Positions 23,787 through 38,866 of a DNA stretch of 64,000 nucleotides are shown piece by piece. Source of the stretch: Gelatoporia subvermispora B (lineage: Eukaryota; Basidiomycota; Agaricomycetes; Polyporales; Gelatoporiaceae); NCBI GenBank assembly GCA_000320605.2, contig KB445794.1:371863-435862 (forward strand), in the 5' to 3' direction. Numbering within the stretch: position 1 is the first letter of the stretch; each line of letters opens with the position of its first letter. The position numbers and the translations under genes are program-made. The notes beneath the pieces are model-generated. The model ran no database searches. It worked only from the letters and a program-made list of their open reading frames with translations, and was not told the origin of the DNA.

Positions 23787-26780
23787 ATGCCCGTTGCACG
23801 CACCCCTACACCACCACCACCACCCGAAGATGTACCACTCGAAGAAGTACCACTCCCAAGCCTCGGCGACGTAAAGGAGAAGGAGCTCGAGATCGCCGCG
23901 CAGGACATCACGGCTACCTCGCACACTGCTGGGAGCGAAGATCGCGAGCATCTGGTGAACCCCGGCGTGCAAGCACAAGAGAACTCCGACTCGGAAACTG
24001 CGACGGAGGCATCGTCGGACGAGTTCGACTGGGAGGCTGATGACGAGACACATAGTCAGAACAAGCAGCCCCTGGATACGTCCCTCAAGCTCAAGAGAGG
24101 CCGGCTACTATGGAATTCCTTCATGAAGCTCGCAAAACCCTTGCGTGTATTGATTATCGGAGCCATCGGCGCGGGCATTCTCATCACCCCTCTGTTAGTC
24201 TTCCAATTGCGTGTTGAAGGCAGTGAAGTCCGGACGGAGATTCGCGTCTGGTCATTATGGTTATCTGTTACATGGGCTACAGGCATTGCCACATATATGG
24301 TCGTGGATGCGCTCCCACATCTGGTCATCATCTTCCTCCGCACCATGGGACACAAGGTTGAGCGACTAAAAGTAACGATCGAGGTGCGTACTCTTTTGTA
24401 TCACCCTCGGTTCCTGTAGCTGATTTGATGCACATGTAGCTCGTCGCCGCTGTGAAAGGGTGGTTCAAACTTGCTCTGGACATCACCTGGATGTGGATAG
24501 CTTTGTCGGGAATCCGGGCAGCGTATAAGCCAACAGGGTCGTATTGGACGATTATCAACCGCATAATGCAGGTGAGTACCGACCTCAATTTCTCAGAATG
24601 CCTTCCAGACGGATGTGGTAGGAGACAAACACGAGTGTCACCAATTTGAGTTCGATGGTCGTCTACGTACTCGCTGCTCTGGACCCCGCCATCTTGCCCA
24701 AATGGGTTGACGGGCGTGGGAAGAGCGCTGTCCTCCCGTCGTACACCTCTGTTCAGCTCTGCTCACATTCCATCCGCAGGCTGCGTTTGCTCTCGGGCTC
24801 CTACTTCTGGCAGAGAAAATATTCCTTCGCTATGTCGCCATCAACTTCCACCGCAAGGCCCTCGCTGATCGTCTCGCCGAGAACCGCCTTGGGCTGCTCG
24901 CCATCGAGCGACTCTCTAGCGCGCACCCTACGAGCAACAGGAAGAGCCCGTACTCGGGCACGCCGCGGCGCGGGTACCGTGCATCCATGGATGTGCTCGG
25001 CATGGGTGGATGGGGCCGTGGACGCCAACCCCCGGCTCAAGGACGAGAGGCGGGCTCATCCGGAAGTGGGTCACCCGTGCAAGAGAAATTCGAAAGCACA
25101 CAAAAGCGCGAGAAGGGCCACGGAAAGACTGTCAGGCTATACACTGCGTCACCTGAGCGTGATGGTGGTCGTGGAAACGGAAATGGGAATGGGAATGGAC
25201 ACGGCAAGGAAAAGCAAGCGAATCAGAAGAAGTCTAGGCTGAGCCTACGGAGAAAGAGCAAGAATGTAACCTCGGTCATTGTGGACCAGCTCGGCGGTGC
25301 AATTGGCCAGGTTGCCCTGAAAAACTCGAAGTTGAATCGGGAGGTCGAGTTCGGCGGCTTGTACTCGGCCGGTCGGATCGCGAGAAAGCTATTCAGTCAG
25401 TTGAGCAACGTCTATCCGCCGCGGGAGCACCTCCTTGTCGAGGGTATGTGATTATATGGGTCATATTCAGCAATACGTTTGGCTGCTGACTACACGCACT
25501 CGACAGATTTCTACCCTTACTTCCGTACAACGGCCGACGCGCACGCTGCGTTCGCTATCTTCGACAAAGACGGCAATGGCGATATCTCGAAAAGAGAGAT
25601 GCGGGAAGCCGTGAGACGCATATACAGGGAGCGGAAGGCTCTTACTGCAAGTCTTAAGGTACTGCATGCGGACAGTGAGCCCCGAGACCAACGCTGACGC
25701 CTCTCGAATAGGACGTCGGCTCCGCTGTGGCTAAACTCGATTGGGTCATGCTTGGCGTCGTTTTGGTCATCTTCATCTTCATCTGTTTGCTCGTTTTCGA
25801 CCGCAGTGACACTCTCGCATCGCTGGTGCCGATGTCATCGATCATCCTCGGCTTCTCGTTCGTCTTCGGTCACTCAGCGCAGCTGATATTCGAATCAGTG
25901 AGAACGATCAATGCGATGCGACACTGACGCATTAGCTGATTTTAACTATAGTTGATCTTCATCTTCTCTACGCACGTCTTCGACGTTGGCGATTTGGTGA
26001 TGATTGATGATCAGGTCATTTCCTTTCGCTCAATGACGAAGCACGACGAATTAATCACAAATGACTTCAGGTCTTGTTCGTCAGAGAATTCGGGTTATTC
26101 TCTACTACATTCCGACGAGTCGATGGCCAAGAGGTGATTGCCCCAAATGCTCTGCTGTCCAGTGCAAAGATTGTGCACAACTTGCGTCGCAGCAACTCCA
26201 TGTACGTGCCACAATTATCTAGCATTCGCTCTGTATTGTCACTTATGTGACGTTCAGGTGGGAATCTACAAACTTGATGATCGCATTCGACACACCGCTC
26301 GAGATCGTCGAGGTGTTGCGCCAGCGCTTGTGCGATTATGCGCAGCAACATAGCCGCGAATGGTCCCAAGTGTCTGTACACATCGACAAGATGGAATATC
26401 AGAACGCCATCCATCTTCTTATATCGATGGAGCACCGTCCGAACTGGCAGGACTGGGGCGGTCGGTGGGTGCGTCGGACAGCATTCATGCGCTTCCTCAA
26501 GACCGTCCTCGAGGAGCTTGACGTGCGCTACACTGCGCCAGTGCAGCCGGTGTTGATGCCGCGCCAGCTACCCCCAGGGTTCGGTGGAAGCATGAACCTT
26601 GGCTCACCAAAGTCTCCACGGTCGCCCATGTCACCCAATATTCACCTCCGTGCGCCGAGCGACCATAGTCTGCGCAGGGGTAGCCGTGACACACTTGGGA
26701 ATGCGGGCTCATTCCATGGGAGCGACCAAATGGCTGCTGCGGCATCGCGCAGCATACGCTCGGAGCGGGATAGATTCTGA
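23787..26780 (+). CDS. EF-hand mechanosensitive ion channel, MscS family
   Basis: The acidic, disordered N terminus has a proline run near residue 10. Paired membrane segments follow (LIIGAIGAGILITPLLVF near 24160 and several more). A single canonical EF-hand loop, DKDGNGDISKREM near 25570, is next. Then come the pore and beta region: DWVMLGVVLVIFIFICLL, SSIILGFSFVFGHSAQLIFES near 25850 and VFDVGDLVMIDDQ near 25990. The last exon carries the C-terminal alpha/beta part and a Ser/Pro-rich tail ending at 26780. The family comprises ER or plasma-membrane calcium-regulated tension channels (MSY1/MSY2 of fission yeast) that protect against hypo-osmotic shock. A low-complexity (GN)n run occurs near 25175-25205. 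It looks complete. Confidence 0.92.
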
Positions 26781-27281
26781 AGTGCAGGGAGTGCGTTGAA
26801 CGCACTGGAACAGTTGTAGAAGTTATGACATCGCGGTATCATTCAATGTATTTGGTGCTAGATTTCCAAAACACTATATAATTACCCAGAGAATGCCCAG
26901 AAGAGGAGGTTCGCATGCTACCAATACATGGGGTATATGTGATGTGATGTGATCTGACAATGCAGTGCGTGGTGGGTGCTCGGACGAGTTGCGTCCGGCG
27001 GGTATCATGAAACATGGTATAGGCGTTATAAATAGCAATAAGAATAAGAGGAGGACTAAAGCTACTCGGACGAGTCAAGAGAGCGCGTGCACTCGCTTCC
27101 TGCCACGAACCGAAGCAACTTGGAAGGGTCTCTCAGCTACCCAGACGAGGACAGGAAGCGCGTGCACTCGCTCCCACCCAAGTCCGGGTAGCATCAAGAA
27201 ATAGAAGGGGTAAAACAAGAGAGGATGGAGAGAAGAGAGAGAGAGCACAGATATAAGCGTGTGTACAGAACGAAAGAAAAA
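26781..27281. other. Convergent intergenic region with an imperfect tandem repeat
   Basis: It lies between the 3' ends of the MscS gene and the disordered-protein gene. A 16-base sequence occurs identically at 27082-27097 and 27157-27172 within two imperfect copies of roughly 45 bases, 75 bases apart. No ORF is supported. Confidence 0.55.
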
Positions 27282-30252
27282 TCAGTTGCCAGTCATCGCA
27301 TTCCAAAGAGAACGCATCCAACCTGCGGAGCCGCAAGACTTCGCAGGTTGGTGAACAGTAATAGTGGGGTCGGTGATAACACCACGCTCGAGGTCAGGGC
27401 CCCAAGGACCAGTAGTGGGTGGGGTCCTGTCGCGACCGAGACAGCCGAACATGCGCGCGAAGAAACTAGGACGCTTGGGCGTATGCGGCGGGAGGTTGAT
27501 CTTCTCTTCATGCAACTTCGACAGCTTAGAGTAGAGTAGAGAGTCGTGCGTATCGCCAGGAAGCGGCTGCGGGCCGCGCTGCACAGGGACCAGGTGTTGT
27601 TGCTTGGAGATTGGGACCAGCTCGCCATTCGTGGTCACGTAGTGCTTGGTCTTAGATTTTGGCACGGAGGGGGCAAGCTCGATGTCAGGGAGCGCATTTG
27701 GCGCGTAGGACACAGCGACGAGCTCGTAGAAATTTATGCCGTCGAGGGTGTAGCGCAAAGGAACAACGCGCGAGCGGCGTGCAGTGTAGACTTTATCCGC
27801 GAGAGGGCTGCCGTGCTCAAGCTCCGCGGGACGTACGGCGCCGAGGTGCGGATCGTAAACGAGCTGTACGCGAGTAACAGGGAGCGGCGGGGTCGACGGT
27901 ACGGGCACCTTAGGCTGTGGTGCTGTCCTGCTGAAACAGAATCAGGGTCATTGCTATAGAGAAAGGTAGAACGAGGACGTACGATTTAGGGACATCTTCA
28001 TTGCGGGATGTGGTGCCCACAGAAGAGACTCGGTGATCGTTTTGAGTCGAACTGGTGGTATGGCTACGACAACGGCCATTCTGAGAGGGTTTCGACGTAG
28101 AAGGGACCTGGAGGTAGTCCGCCTTCGTTTCATTGGGGAGGGAAGGAAGCTGACTGGGCGCGGTAGCAGAAGTATCTTCAGTCACAGAAGTATCGTTCGA
28201 CTCGTCTTCGTCCTGGGGGATGTCTAGGAACGCGGGGTTCTTCTGCTAAATTAGTTAGTATATAATTCGGTGAGTACTTCGGTAAAAACTCACAACAACT
28301 TCTTGTGCGGGGGCGTCTGACGTCGCCCCGGTCTCCTTCAGAACCTCGTCCGTCACCACGATGTCAGGCACATCTAATATCGAGTCAAAGTCAGAGCCAG
28401 GGATCGTCTTCGCAGCATTCGCCATGTCAGAGATATACTGCAATTCAGATCCTGGAGGTACGGTAGCAGAGTCGGATCGAATAGATGAGTCAGGAGACCC
28501 CAAAAAGCCGTCAGAAGAGTTGAGCTGATCCATGAGGTCGTCACTAGATAAGATATCGCCAGAATTTCTCTCCGCTTCAGAAGCTTGAACGGTGGCGAGG
28601 GGCATTGGAGGTTCGAGCTCCTCACTGACAGACTTGAGCTTAGATAAATCCGCTTTCTCAACAGCAGAAAGAGCGGCGGGATGCATAGAGTGGCGACGGC
28701 TCCGTGCTCGCTGGGGTGAGTCGGCATTCAGAAGAACGTTGGTATGCAACTCTGACAGAGGAGGCACTGGCCCCCGAGAGGGGCGTATTGGACGTTCCCC
28801 GGTGCGCGTTGACTCGGATAGAAGAGCCTTCGAGGGCTTGCCAATGTAGACAGAGCCACGGGCACGGCGAGGAGGGACAGCCGTAGAAGCCAGGAAGGGT
28901 GTGATCGCCGGGTCAGGTTCTTCGGTATCAACCTTGAAGCGTAGTGGGGCAGGTCCAGCAACCTTGAGGCTTCTCGTCAATTGCACGAGCCGCAGAGGTA
29001 CGAGTGGGGCGCGCGAAGGATGGGGCCTTAGGATCGTGGCTGACGGCGGATGATAGTCTCTCAAGTCGAACCGTGGTTTCCTTGATGATAGGCTTCGCAA
29101 CCACGTTCTCCTTCGCAGAGACGGTTATAGAGCGGCTCTATATAAAATTGAAGATCATCTCAATCAGTCAATGTATTTGAGAGCATAACAATGCAGCTTA
29201 CCCTCGAGAGAGGCTGCGCTAATACAGCTGCCGATGAACCGCAGGGTGCTGATGAGACGTTTAAGAGAACTGCCACGGGCGGAGGCTGAATACATACCTT
29301 GCGAATCTGGGTTTACTACGCGCAGGGGCCGGCGCTTGCCATTGGTTTCACGCGACGCAGATCCATTCCGACGCAGAGAAGACGTGCGGGTAGGGGGTGA
29401 AACTCTGCCCGATTGCGTCAGCTGACCAGGAACGCGAGTGGTCTTGACCGTGCTCTCGGGAGTCGAGCCCGGAGGAGTACGGGAGCCGGGTTCGGACTTG
29501 AGTAGAAGCGGCTGACCAGCGACAGTACCTGAGCGGCTGCGGCGCGGCTGAGGGGGAGTAAAAGCTACCGGAGCTGCAGCACGAGTGGGGCTGACAGGCG
29601 GCGAGGCAGGCCGTTTACTGGGCCAAGTGGTAACTTGAACAGACCGAGGCGAGACCGGAGACCCAGGGCACGAGACCGGGGAGCCACCATTAGGAGATCC
29701 GGTGCTGACAGCCTCAGAGTAGAGTTTAGCACCTGGTGGAGTGCTTGCCCTCGGAATAGAGCTCACGCGAGACATTCCAGACGCCGCCGGAAGAGCGCGA
29801 GTGACTGAGACGGGCCGGATGTTGGCACCGATCTTAGAGACGAGCGGGCGGCCAGCGGTAACAGTGCCGGAATGAGAGCGATCTGGCTTTGAAGTAAGAA
29901 CAGCTTTGACAGGCACCTGGGTCAGGGCCGGTAACACCTCAGCCATGGAATTCGGGGTTGAGACGGTGATAGACACAGCTCCAGTATCGAGGTCACCACC
30001 CTTGACAGTGTCCAGGAACTCCTCATCAAGGTACGCAAGGGTAGCCGGAGGGCCCGAGAGACGAGATCCAGCGGCAAATATATGGGTGGAGAGCTCGGTC
30101 TTGACAATGACACCAGCATCCAGAGCCTTCTTGATGGGTGCAGCAGGGAGGGAAGGAAAGTTGGGGTCGTAAAGAGAGTCGAAGACAGGCACCATAATGA
30201 TAAGAAGTAGTATAAAAGAGAGGAAGATGTTGATGATGTGCTTAAGATGCAT
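27282..30252 (-). CDS. Large, mostly disordered Ser/Pro-rich protein of unknown function
   Basis: Exons at about 29164-30252, 28255-29100, 27960-28240 and 27282-27925 join by GT-AG introns into one protein of roughly 900 residues. The frame opens at 30252 with MHLKHIINIFLSFILLLII, which would be a signal anchor. The next Met (30195) begins MVPVFDSLYDPNFPSLP and could instead be the true start, making the protein soluble. The rest is rich in Ser, Pro, Thr and Arg, with repeats such as SRSGTVAGQP/SHSGTVTAGRP and an acidic segment near 28370. The C-terminal exon is the most ordered part: VQLVYDPHLGAVRP, YTLDGINFYELV and FARMFGCLGRDR. I recognise no family. Confidence 0.6.
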
Positions 30253-32125
30253 CTAGTTCGAGGACAAGATGGATGAAGATATTCTGCGATTTTTTTGGGG
30301 TTTATATACATTTTCATTGCTGGCTGACGATACGTCCGCCTCAGCGCTGCTTTCATTTCAGCCGGTGTTGAGGCGATACTAGAGGCGAACAGCAGATAGT
30401 GTGCAGACAAGTTGCTAATTAGGCCGAGCGACAGTCAGGTACGCAATGCCTAAACGTGAGGCTGCACAGTACAGGGGTTGAGACGTTGAATGCTGAATTG
30501 CCAGACAGTATAGCGGAGCCTATAGTCCGATGATATGGGCCAAGTTGAGCTCGTCATAAACGTTCCACAAGATTGCTGGAGAACGACAAGTAGGGGCCAT
30601 CAGCCGTCAGACAAACTTGACCCCAAGACTGTTGCCTTACGGCTGATCTACTGCAAGGTGTTTTATAAACGCGAAAGCAGCATCCAAAGAGGGAATAGAG
30701 GTAGAGAGTCTGCGACGGGCTGGTTCCAGCAGCTCAGTTCACATTGTGTCGGAAGAGAGAGTGGCGTAAAGGCGCTGGCCGCCACGGTTATGTCGAAGCG
30801 CCCACGGGCCATCGGCAACAGCACGCGCGGTGAGTGGTCGAAATACTGCAGATCCTGTCCGTGCGCGTTCGTGAGCACTCCTCAAGGCCTCATGGACGAA
30901 GGTACTGGATACATCATCGGACCAGTAACAAATCTAGGCCGGTAGCGGACCATCAGAAACGACGTCCCAAGTAGCATGGTCATCGAACAAATATGGCATA
31001 ATAATAATTTTGACCTCTGGGCACTCTAAACCGAAAGCGCCGCGACATTCTTGAGAACCTCGCATGATGGCTGAAATCGATAGGCTAACAGACGAGCAAG
31101 ATAGGGAAACCTCCATCTGTATCATGCTCATCTGTCAGTCCATGGGCTATGAGCCTATGAATGGATGATAGCACGCATTGTCTTCATAGTAGAGCAGAGG
31201 GTCATACTTAGGCCTGACGTTATAACCGGCAATCTCACTTTTACGCCGGCATGCGCGAATCTGCATATTCTGCATCATGCCCGAAGTCAAGGCATGGCGG
31301 CTCTGCGAAGTGCGTTTGGTTTCACGGACAAGATTCGATACATACAAAAGTAGACCTTTAGTGAATGCCATAATCACGGAAGATGTCAAACAACTCCGCG
31401 CAATCATCGAAGGACGAAAGAAGTGCTCGTTCATGCATCGACGCATCTCTTTGATCAGACGAAATCACGTGGGGCCTCGATTTGCACAAGGCGATCACAG
31501 GCATTCGGCCAATGATGTGTCCTACGAGGTCTTGTACTCTGTAATATGAGTTGTGTTCATCACCTTAGATATAATCTGAACACAAGTTCAACCATTGTCT
31601 TACGACGAACAGATCGTGTCGTTTCCCCTAGATGATATTCGAACTACTTACAATACAATAGCTTGATGTTCTGTTGGAATGCATAGCGGATACACCACTA
31701 TCGAGAGGTCTACGATCTCAGCATACTGTGACAAATGAATTTCGGCGGGCGATACAGGTGGGCGATTTCCGAGTCATAACTTCGAATGGAGCAATTCGCT
31801 CAGGGTCCGCCTCAATGATGCCGCAAAAAAGACTTCAGAATGAGCGAGGTACAGACGCAAAGCACTATCAGAGACGGCAGTTCGAGTGCAGAGGCAATTT
31901 CTCTGCAAATCGAACAACCGCAAAAAGAATGCACAGCGTGCCAGCTCGGCAAATAAGCGCTCAACACTCATGAACGTAAGAGTTTGCTTGTCGCTGACAA
32001 CTCGGCTTATCTGGGCGTTAATAATGGTGAATTATTTGACCCAGCGAGATGGAGTGCTTCTCGAATACGCGCTGTTGTACTAGTTCCTCAGGCTACTGTG
32101 TTGGTGTACTTCCTTGGCTTGAGCT
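30253..32125. other. Long intergenic region, nothing recognised
   Basis: About 1.9 kb between the divergent disordered-protein gene and PRP40. Open frames of 60-136 codons exist (for example 30535-30945 plus strand and 31147-31446 minus strand), but none shows a domain, conserved motif or sensible splicing. Confidence 0.45.
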
Positions 32126-35100
32126 ATGAACGTCTGGGTGCGTCTGTCAAAGGCTCCATGATACCACTGGAGATTGGCTAATATCTGTGACCAGACCGAG
32201 CACCGAAATCCAGAGGGACGCACGTACTGGTTCAATACCGGTACTCGAGAGAGTGTTTGGGAGAAGCCAGATGGTATGCGCACGCTATACGCCATATGAT
32301 CGTTCAAGCTGATGTTTTGCCACAGATCTCAAGACTCCGTTCGAAGTAAGAGACACCTTGAGCCACAGCCAGTCAGCGTGCTGATCGGTCCCATCCAGCG
32401 TGCCCTGAATCAGACGAAATGGAAGGAGTACTTCTCGGGAGGCCGCAAATATTACTACAACGTATGTCCCTAAGTTATGCTATATGTTTCTTTCTGACTT
32501 CATGCTTCGTCCAGACTGAGTCGAAAGAGTCGAAATGGGACATGCCCGATGAGCTGCTGCTCCTTCTCGAGAAGGTCGAGAAGGAGTCTAAGGCCGGAGC
32601 AGTAGTGTAAGCCGGTCTCCCACTTGCCGCTCTTGCCACAGCTCATATCATGTAGTCCAAGCCGTGGCCCTGCTCCCAGCTTCACGTCAGGAGGGAACCT
32701 CCCTACCCAAGGTGCAGCAGTCCCTCTGGGCGGCTCTGATCAATCCTCATCCGCACCCGGTTCCCAGCAGCCGAATGGCCACAGCGATATGACTGTGGGG
32801 CAGCACACTGGCGCGCTGCCCTTCCAGCCGTCAAGTGTCCTCCCTGCTAGACCGGCACTGCCAGACGATCCAGTGATCCCCCACAATGGGTTTGCGACAG
32901 TGGAGGAGGGCGAGAAGGCGTTTATGCATCTTCTGAGGAAAGCAGGTGTTGATGGCCATTGGACCTGGGATCAGACTATGAGGGCTATCATTACAGATCC
33001 GTTGTACAAGGCCTTGAACACCCTCGCAGAGAAGAAGGCTGCGTGGCAGAAGGTTAAAGTCCCAGAGTTTATTCATCTGGTCTACTTTCTGACGCCCCGG
33101 CACAGTATGTCGACGGTTTGAAAGCAAAGGAGCAAGAAGAGCGCGATGCTCGCCTGTCCAAGTTTCGTCCAGCTATCCGCAACATGCTTAAGGGCAACCC
33201 CAATGTCTTCCACTACACGACGTTCACTACCGCAGATAAGCTCTTCGCTCAGCATCCCATTTGGCAGCAGGCTAAGATCGAGGCCGAGCGGCGCCTCATC
33301 TTCGAAGAATACGTCGCGGAGCTCAAGCAGCGCGAAGTGGTGCGCCCTTCATCCTCTACTTCTATTGCGACTATAGCAGGATTCAGCATACTCATTCCTA
33401 ACATCTGATTGTAGCAAGAGAGCCGTGCTGCACGCGCCCGCAGCATCTCCAAGGTCGTCGCGCTGTTCAAGCGCCTCGACGTCGACGTCGTGACGCGTTG
33501 GCGTCAGGCGCACCAGATGGTGCTCGACTCGGATGAGTGGAAGGAGGACGACGAGCTTCAGAAGCTCCCGACACTTGATGTCCTACTTGCCTTTGAGGAT
33601 TACAGCCGTGTCAAGGAGCGTGAATTCGAGGAGCAGATGCGCCGTGCGCAGGTAGAGAAGACGCGCAAAGAGCGCAAGGCGCGCGAGGCCTTCAGGGTGC
33701 GTGTCTCTCCCTCATTCTGTGGATAGCACGTCTTGACAAGTTGTATATGTTCAGTCTCTGCTGCAGGAACTCATCGAGTCCGGTCACCTGAAGGCTCGCA
33801 CCAAGTGGAAGCAGATATATCCGCGATTCTCGGATGACAGCCGTTACCTTGATATACTCGGCAACCCTGGGTCGAACCCGTTGGAACTGTTCTGGGACAC
33901 TGTTGACGCACTCGATCAAAAGCTCGACGCAAAGATCGCCGTCGCTGAAAGCGCGATCAAGCGATATAATCAGAAGTTCTTGGACTCTACATCAACTAGC
34001 GAGACTAAGGACGGAGAGACCAAAGAAGACAGCCTCAAGTTCAAGATCACACCCGAGACTACTGAGGAAGAATTCATGGCAATTGTCCGGGAGGATCATG
34101 ATGAGGAAGTCAAGAAGCTTACGCAGAAGGATCTGCGCGAAGTACACCGGACGGTTAGCTAATGATTGTGACTTGGTCTCGGTGCCTCTGATTTACATGG
34201 CCGTATTAGCTCCACGAACAAGCTGTGAAACATCAAGCTGACGAGAAGCGTCGTGCCGAGAGGCGGTTGCGCCACCTGCAAGAGGACCTGCGGTACGCTC
34301 TCAGGAAGCTCCCTGAGCCGTTGGACCTCAACATGTCGTACGAAGAGGTGAGTCATATATCGTTGATAGTGGCCACATTCGAATGCCTTTTCAGGCACTG
34401 CCGCTCATTCAGGACTTACCGGAGTACAAGGCGCTGGAGGACGAAGAGAGCAGGAGGACTGCATTCGCGAAGTTCGTGAAGAGACAAAAGGTCCGTATCA
34501 AAAATCAAACATTTTAAGTTCGGTCTGTGCTCACAGCTCCCAGGAACGTTTGCGCGAGAGGGAACGCGAAGCGTCTGAAGATGGGGGATCGACTACGAGC
34601 CGTAGGCGCAAGGAACCGGTCAAAGACACCCGCGATGTCGACCGGGCGCGTTCTCGCGACCGTGTCGACCGAGAGCGTGATCGTGAGCGGGACCGCGACC
34701 GCGACCACCGCGACAAATCAAAGGATGTAGAGAAGAATCCACACGAGAGGCGGCATGGACGACACGACGACTACGATAGCCATGGAAACCGCTCGTCACG
34801 AGACTACGCGCGCGACCGCGAATATCCCAAGGACAAGCCTTCCCATACTCATATAAGAGAAAAGGACCGGCCGAAGGACCGCGACTACGCGTATCGCTCC
34901 TCGAGACATCGGGACTACGAGCGGGACGAGCACCGCCGCGACAGGAGAGGCTCTCGCGGTGATCACGAAGACTATCATGCATACCCGGTGCATGAGACGA
35001 CTCCCTACCGAGACGACAGGGAAAGGAGCGCGTCGGTGTACCGAGAGGACCCGCGTGAAAAAAGGGATCGCACGGTCTACGAAGAAAAGGTCCTCGACGA

Positions 35101-35264
35101 GAGGGCGGAAAAGGTGAGATATGTGATTGACGGGTGATCGTACTTTTCTAACATGATTCCTGTAGCGTGCAAGATACAGTGTGCCGCCGGACGTCCCGCC
35201 GGAGGAGCCGTCGAGGCATGAGCCTCTCCCGCGCGCGGAGACACCTGAGGAGGGAGAGATCTAG
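32126..35264 (+). CDS. PRP40: Pre-mRNA-processing factor PRP40 (U1 snRNP component; WW and FF domains)
   Basis: Prp40 bridges the U1 snRNP at the 5' splice site to branch-point factors. The start is placed at 32126, where ATG-AAC-GTC-TGG plus a 57-nt intron gives [17 protein letters not shown], matching the MxxW start of yeast Prp40. WW1 is [20 protein letters not shown]2 follows after an intron ([23 protein letters not shown]). A Pro/Gln-rich linker leads to FF domains: [16 protein letters not shown] near 32920, then [40 protein letters not shown] and others. The tail (34560-35110) is an Arg/Asp/Glu-rich RD-repeat stretch, ending with EEGEI and the stop at 35262-35264. It appears intact. Confidence 0.93.
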
Positions 35265-35347
35265 GCAGGTGGGCGAAGACATAGCACCGTGACTCGCTCG
35301 AGAAGCTTTGTAGTCTGGTATAGGTATCCTGTATGTTTTTCGCAATG

Positions 35348-35865
35348 CTATGATGATTGCTGCTCTAGCTGGTCTACAAGCTCGATAGACCCGACACGGA
35401 GACGCGTGTACGTCTGCTTGTGCTTGATCGTTCTCTGATAGCCTTTTCTCCGCTTCTTCTTGAAGATAACCTCCATCTTGCCCTTGGTGTGCTCGACGAC
35501 CGTCGCCTCGACGCGCACACGCTCTGGTGGGACGAAGGGGTTACCGCGGATGGTGTATTCGCGCGAGCCGACTTCGTGAATCTCGGAGAGCTTGAGGACG
35601 TCGCCGACAGAGACGTCGCGGAGGCGGGGGACAGTGAGGAGGTCGCGGGGTGCGAGGAGGTACTTGCGGCCGGCGACGGAGGCGACGACGTACTGGGACG
35701 GCTGGGACCGGATGAGAGAGAGGGCGGCGGGGGCGCTGGGTGGCGGCACGGGCTGGGTGTGCAGCGCGCGGGTCGCCGCGCGGAACGGCGCCACCACTGT
35801 GCGGACTTTGTTAGTATGTCGCCGACAGCGATGCGCAGGGACTCACGTCTGAGGATGCTCGCCAT
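35348..35865 (-). CDS. Mitochondrial large-subunit ribosomal protein bL21m
   Basis: Two exons: MASILR at 35865, a roughly 50-nt intron with a CTAAC branch site, then LVAPFRAATRALHTQP, a typical basic mitochondrial presequence. The mature part is bL21: SQYVVASVAGRKYLLAPRD, VGDVLKLSEIHEVGSREYTI and the C-terminal KKKRRKGYQRTIKHKQTYTRLR that binds 23S-type rRNA. The stop is at 35348. A length of about 157 residues is normal. An upstream in-frame ATG at 35883 (MPTPSIM...) is less likely because translation through the intron loses the L21 frame. It is divergent from ATP1. Confidence 0.92.
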
Positions 35866-36050
35866 GATGGACGGCGTCGGCAACGAGTAGGACGACGACG
35901 GGGATGGGATGGTCGGCCTGTCGGAGGGGATGCGCAGGGTGGGAATATTGGGGCGGCGCCTGAAATGACTTATGTAATGGAAACTTTGGCATCCCGGATT
36001 CTTCCCTACCGACCGAACGACGCATCTCCCTCTCTTTCCCCTCGACCCCC
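35866..36050. promoter_or_regulatory. Bidirectional promoter of bL21m and ATP1, with a CCAAT box
   Basis: Only 185 bases separate the two start codons. ATTGG at 35947-35951 is a CCAAT box on the minus strand, placed near the middle. CCAAT is the site of the HAP/NF-Y complex, a known activator of respiratory genes in fungi. Its use here is inference. Confidence 0.55.
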
Positions 36051-38282
<2,232 letters not shown>

Positions 38283-38866
38283 ATCGCTCGCATCATAGAC
38301 AGAACAAAAAGTGTCGTGTCCGTTGATTAGCTGCTCGACGTCAATACATCGGACGGTTTTTATGGTCGTCTAATACGTCTGTAGCGCGATTACTTGCATG
38401 TTGTGAGAGGGGGAGCCCCAATGCAAATTTCTATGCTCTATCTCCACACCTAGTGTGCCATTACGGCTGTCGGCGTGAATCATCGCTTTCTTTGTGATCC
38501 TTCAAAAGTTCACAGATCGGTCTGTGATATTTGTGACACTCATGCAGCTGATAGCTTAAGTGTGGCACTGAGTAATCTGAATATGGCGACTTGATCCATC
38601 TGGATGAGCGTCTCCATCAAGCAGATCATGTCATGCCGGGGCTATATGTACAACATCGACCGACGAGCGGGACAGTCCGGGGGTGTAGTGCGGATCGTTC
38701 AGCAGGAGTGAAGTGGGGCGAGACAGTACAGGATAATTCAATTGTAACAGAGCGGGGAGTGATCAACCCATAGGATATCCATCCGAACGGTGCGTGACGG
38801 GTCGTGCAAGTGCGTGTAGTAAGGATCGGCATGCAGAGAGAGCAACCTGTTAGATGGCGCAAGACG
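38283..38866. other. Convergent intergenic region, nothing recognised
   Basis: It lies between the 3' ends of ATP1 and FIS1. No coding or RNA feature was seen. Confidence 0.5.

Noticed and set aside
30535..30945. 136-codon ORF in the 30-32 kb gap
   Set aside because: No domain, no conserved motif and no plausible promoter or splice partners; not enough to call a gene.
34531..34708. Arg/Ser-rich minus-strand ORFs
   Set aside because: They are the complement of the Arg/Asp repeat tail of PRP40 and reflect its base composition.
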